The notes beneath the pieces were generated by a model. That model was not told the origin of the DNA. It saw nothing but the letters and a program-made list of their open reading frames with translations, and searched no databases. This document shows, piece after piece, positions 61,764 to 64,000 of a stretch of DNA of 64,000 bases (the stretch's first letter is position 1; every line of letters starts with the position of its first letter). This stretch comes from Bacillota bacterium (GTDB taxonomy: Bacteria > Bacillota > Clostridia > Acetivibrionales > DSM-1351): assembly GCA_023392075.1 (NCBI GenBank), contig JAEVZU010000076.1, positions 4,498-68,497 on the forward strand, read 5' to 3'. The position numbers and the translations under genes are program-made.

Positions 61764-63137
61764 CTACTTAATTTTGATTAATTTTCCTGTCCTCGGATCT
61801 ATAAGAATGATCCAATATCCAAAAGCACCGTATTTGGGCCTGTAGCCTTCCAGCTGAGCCCAGCTTCCCAGGTTTCCGAAGGGGTTCTCATCAATGCTGT
61901 ATACTCCGGGAACACCGCATACAAAGCGCTCCCTTCCCGAATATCTGTCATACCGGATACCAAAAACTATATATCTGTACTTATAATGTGCCAGCATAAC
62001 CTTTGGATTAAACAAAAGATATGTTTTCACATTGTTTCTGAAAAGTACATTATTAAGGTATCCGGGACTATTGATCTTCCACCACCTGAACCTCTTGCTC
62101 CGCGTATTGAAGGGATTGCATATTTCAAAGCTTTTGTCCAGTTCCTCCTTTAGAAGGTCAATATCAAGTTCCTTTCTCACCCTGTCCCCATCTGCATTTA
62201 TTGAGGAAATATCCCTGAAATTTTTTTCAGCGGCACTTATTATATCACTTTCTATATTTATTGCTTCGTTTCCCTTTTCACGATTGTATATGCTGGTCAA
62301 GGTTGATTCAAATTTGCTTGAAACATCATCCCGGCTTTTATCTTCCATGTTCTCCGGTTCCGGTGTTACGGTAGCAGGAGGGTCTTCATCTTCATAATTC
62401 ACCGAAACCTCTATCAGATCGGACAGCTGGCCTACAGTTTCCTCTTCAAGTTCCTCTCTTTCAAGGCCTTCTTCAGTTATTATTTCCGCCCTTTCCTCTT
62501 CAAAGCTGTTCATTTCCCCCGGCGGAGCCATTTCTTCCGGGATATTGCCATTTTCTCCGTCTGCCCGGATGTCAGCCGGTATAGCCTCTTCCTCTATAGC
62601 CTGCTGCTGCTCCCAGACAGGAGTATATTCGTCCAAGGGACTGATTGTGTTTGCAGCCGTATCAACTCTTTCGATCATCTTTTCTGCTGCAGCTTCAACA
62701 CTTACCGGTGCAGCAGGTTTTTTCAGAGCAGCCTCCAACTCCTGTCTCCACTGCACTTGCCCGTTTCTGTATGCAACCAGCGGGAAAATGGATGAATTGT
62801 ACGCGTCTGGGAGTTTTGCCATCACTGCAAATACATTAATGTCATCGAAGCAAAGCCGGCTGCCTCCTATATTACTGCTTTCCATATTAAACTTATGGTC
62901 GGCTCTGCCATTATTATCCTCAATGTCACAAATTTCAGCATATTGCAGCTTATTTTCCCTCTTGCTCATACCATACAGCTGGTATCTTATTTCCGGCTTA
63001 TTCGCCAGGTTGTTAAGAGATATCTGCAGCTTTGCAGTCAGGTCATTTATCTCAACCTTTATATAGCCTGTCGGCTTACCCAGATTGTTATCCATGTTCT
63101 GAAATATATAAAACAGTCTCTGATAATTATTGCCCAT
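61764..63137 (-). CDS. Uncharacterised protein with long acidic linker
   Basis: A 457-residue protein with no recognised family. The N-terminal part (~1-140) is a mostly beta domain with conserved hydrophobics (GYIKVEINDLTAKLQISLNN). A long Glu/Pro-rich, low-complexity linker (~150-290) follows. The C-terminal domain (~330-457) is rich in aromatic and basic residues (RFRWWKINSPGYL, HYKYRYIVFGIRYD) and ends GYWIILIDPRTGKLIKIK. No signal peptide or membrane helix is seen, so it is probably cytoplasmic or spore-associated. AAAGGAG precedes the ATG. Confidence 0.75.
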   Translation of the reverse strand: MGNNYQRLFYIFQNMDNNLGKPTGYIKVEINDLTAKLQISLNNLANKPEIRYQLYGMSKRENKLQYAEICDIEDNNGRADHKFNMESSNIGGSRLCFDDINVFAVMAKLPDAYNSSIFPLVAYRNGQVQWRQELEAALKKPAAPVSVEAAAEKMIERVDTAANTISPLDEYTPVWEQQQAIEEEAIPADIRADGENGNIPEEMAPPGEMNSFEEERAEIITEEGLEREELEEETVGQLSDLIEVSVNYEDEDPPATVTPEPENMEDKSRDDVSSKFESTLTSIYNREKGNEAINIESDIISAAEKNFRDISSINADGDRVRKELDIDLLKEELDKSFEICNPFNTRSKRFRWWKINSPGYLNNVLFRNNVKTYLLFNPKVMLAHYKYRYIVFGIRYDRYSGRERFVCGVPGVYSIDENPFGNLGSWAQLEGYRPKYGAFGYWIILIDPRTGKLIKIK

Positions 63138-63216
63138 GACAAGGATTCTCCTTTGCTTTATTATTATAAGGCTGTGGTAAATGCTTTAACATTAAAGTAT
63201 ATGTCAGGCATAAAAA

Positions 63217-63246
63217 AATAAGACTATTTTTTTGAATAGTCTTATT
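63217..63246 (-). terminator. Hairpin with T-run near the palindromic element
   Basis: AATAAGACTAT (63217-63227) pairs with ATAGTCTTATT (63236-63246); on the minus strand TTTTTTATG follows. It would stop any transcript coming through the large palindrome from the HAD gene. Confidence 0.7.
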
Positions 63247-63366
63247 GCATACAAATTAACCTGTTGTGCGGGTTAGTTGATCAACTTTTTCAGTATAAAT
63301 CAATATTAATATACCGGTACTTCCGTACTAACTGCGAAGTTGAGAGGCCGTTTTAACAGCATGACG

Positions 63367-63727
63367 GTTAATTTAACATGTTGTGCTAATTGAAATATGT
63401 TTTGCTTTACAGATAGATTTAATTAGAATCAACTGGTAACGCGAGGACAACTTCATGAAATAGGATGCACGGTTAAAAACAATTGCGATAAATTGTCGGC
63501 GAAGGTAAAGCGGTTTTGCCGGCAAAGCAGCAGGACGCTGCTTTGAGCTTCAAATCGAGACAGGATGTCAAGTTTGAGCGACGGCAAAACCGCTTTATAA
63601 TGAGGCGATACAATTTTCGTAATTGTTTTTGGTGCGTCCTATTTCATGAAGTTAGTACGGAAGTTACCAGTTATATAAAATTTACACAGGTAAAGCAAAT
63701 ATAGAATAACTAGCACATAAAGTTAAT
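63367..63727. repeat. ~360-bp imperfect palindrome, possible MITE or large structured RNA
   Basis: Two ~165-nt arms are imperfect reverse complements. Perfect blocks: AACTTCATGAAATAGGA (63449-63465) with 63637-63653; TAAAGCGGTTTTGCCG (63506-63521) with 63582-63597; AACTGGTAAC (63431-63440) with 63663-63672; TTTGCTTTAC (63401-63410) with 63690-63699. The centre holds CAAAGCAGC/GCTGCTTTG. A degenerate copy of the left outer part lies at ~63255-63345. It has no long open frame or transposase. It fills most of the 594-nt gap before the HAD gene. Confidence 0.7.
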
Positions 63728-63731
63728 CTAA

Positions 63732-64000
63732 TTATAAAATATTACTATTCTTCAAAAATTGCGTCAGTTCCTCAGCCCCCTGGAACAGATGAGCGTTGAG
63801 TCCGGCACTTTGAGCACCGTCGATATTGGCCTGCAGATCATCAATGAACAGGCATTCTCCGGCGTTTAAGCCAAATCTGGAGCAAATACATTCAAAGATT
63901 TTTCTGTCGGGTTTTACCAACTTTTCCTTGGCTGATATTATAAACCCATCGAAGTGTCTGAACATTTCAACTTTATCCATATAACTGAAAAACTTCATAC
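63732..64000 (-). CDS. HAD-superfamily hydrolase, partial (C-terminal part)
   Basis: The last ~88 codons of a haloacid-dehalogenase-like phosphatase; the gene continues past the right edge. Visible are motif III Lys region SAKEKLVKPDRKIFE and motif IV FIDDLQANIDGA. The catalytic DxD motif would lie beyond the window. Family members of this subtype hydrolyse small phosphorylated metabolites. The ATG at 63998 is internal, not the start. Confidence 0.88.
   Translation of the reverse strand, partial: MKFFSYMDKVEMFRHFDGFIISAKEKLVKPDRKIFECICSRFGLNAGECLFIDDLQANIDGAQSAGLNAHLFQGAEELTQFLKNSNIL

Noticed and set aside
63516..63704. 62-codon open frame within the palindrome
   Set aside because: It spans both arms of an inverted repeat and has no ribosome site; likely chance.
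63367..63727. Group II intron or retron as explanation of the large palindrome
   Set aside because: No reverse transcriptase or intron domain V-like end is visible, and the structure is one long symmetric hairpin.

Overview
The window reads as chromosome of a spore-forming, low-GC, anaerobic Gram-positive bacterium, most likely a plant-fibre-degrading Clostridia. The basis is AT-rich intergenic DNA, AGGAGG-type ribosome sites, an alpha/beta small acid-soluble spore protein, a YtxC-type sporulation protein, a glycyl radical enzyme, a GH9 cellulase and an S-layer-anchored glycosidase. The genus is inference.

Layout. 1-754: ECF sigma factor and the start of its membrane partner. 994-3552: secreted GH9 cellulase. 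3714-5998: GH4 glycosidase plus BadF-type kinase. 6407-8364 (+ strand): mannonate dehydratase and a fructuronate-reductase-like SDR. 8555-40205: a 32-kb, almost entirely minus-strand sugar island. Read in transcription order (high to low coordinates) it holds: response regulator, sensing lipoprotein and histidine kinase; ribose-type ABC importer; chemoreceptor; a 2264-residue GH127-GH43-SLH protein; glycyl radical activase, glycyl radical enzyme and aldose 1-epimerase; a second YesNM-like two-component pair; a maltose-type ABC importer without its ATPase; a cytoplasmic GH127; a LacI regulator. 40.5-51 kb: mostly housekeeping and sporulation genes. 51-56.5 kb: second GH4-kinase pair with a DUF4838 protein and an AraC regulator. 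56.5-64 kb: dut, U32 peptidase, phosphomutase-like enzyme, zapA, hemerythrin, an unknown protein and a HAD fragment.

How it may work (inference). The surface GH127-GH43 protein trims arabinofuranose-rich plant polymers. Two binding-protein importers take up the products, and the cytoplasmic GH127 and the epimerase process them. A near-duplicate binding protein beside the second histidine kinase, and a chemoreceptor sharing that kinase's sensor domain, suggest one ligand controls transport, transcription and motility. The glycyl radical enzyme then probably performs an undescribed radical step on a sugar; no araA/B/D-like gene is present. Near-identical 16-bp palindromes (ACATTAACGTTAATGT type) lie upstream of three of these units and suggest one LacI-type regulon.

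Non-coding highlights: a ~360-bp imperfect palindrome at 63.4-63.7 kb, a multi-stem structured spacer at 32.9-33.1 kb, and a 162-bp inverted-repeat-bounded element at 43.65 kb. All database-type assignments are from recognition of motifs by eye; no search was run.
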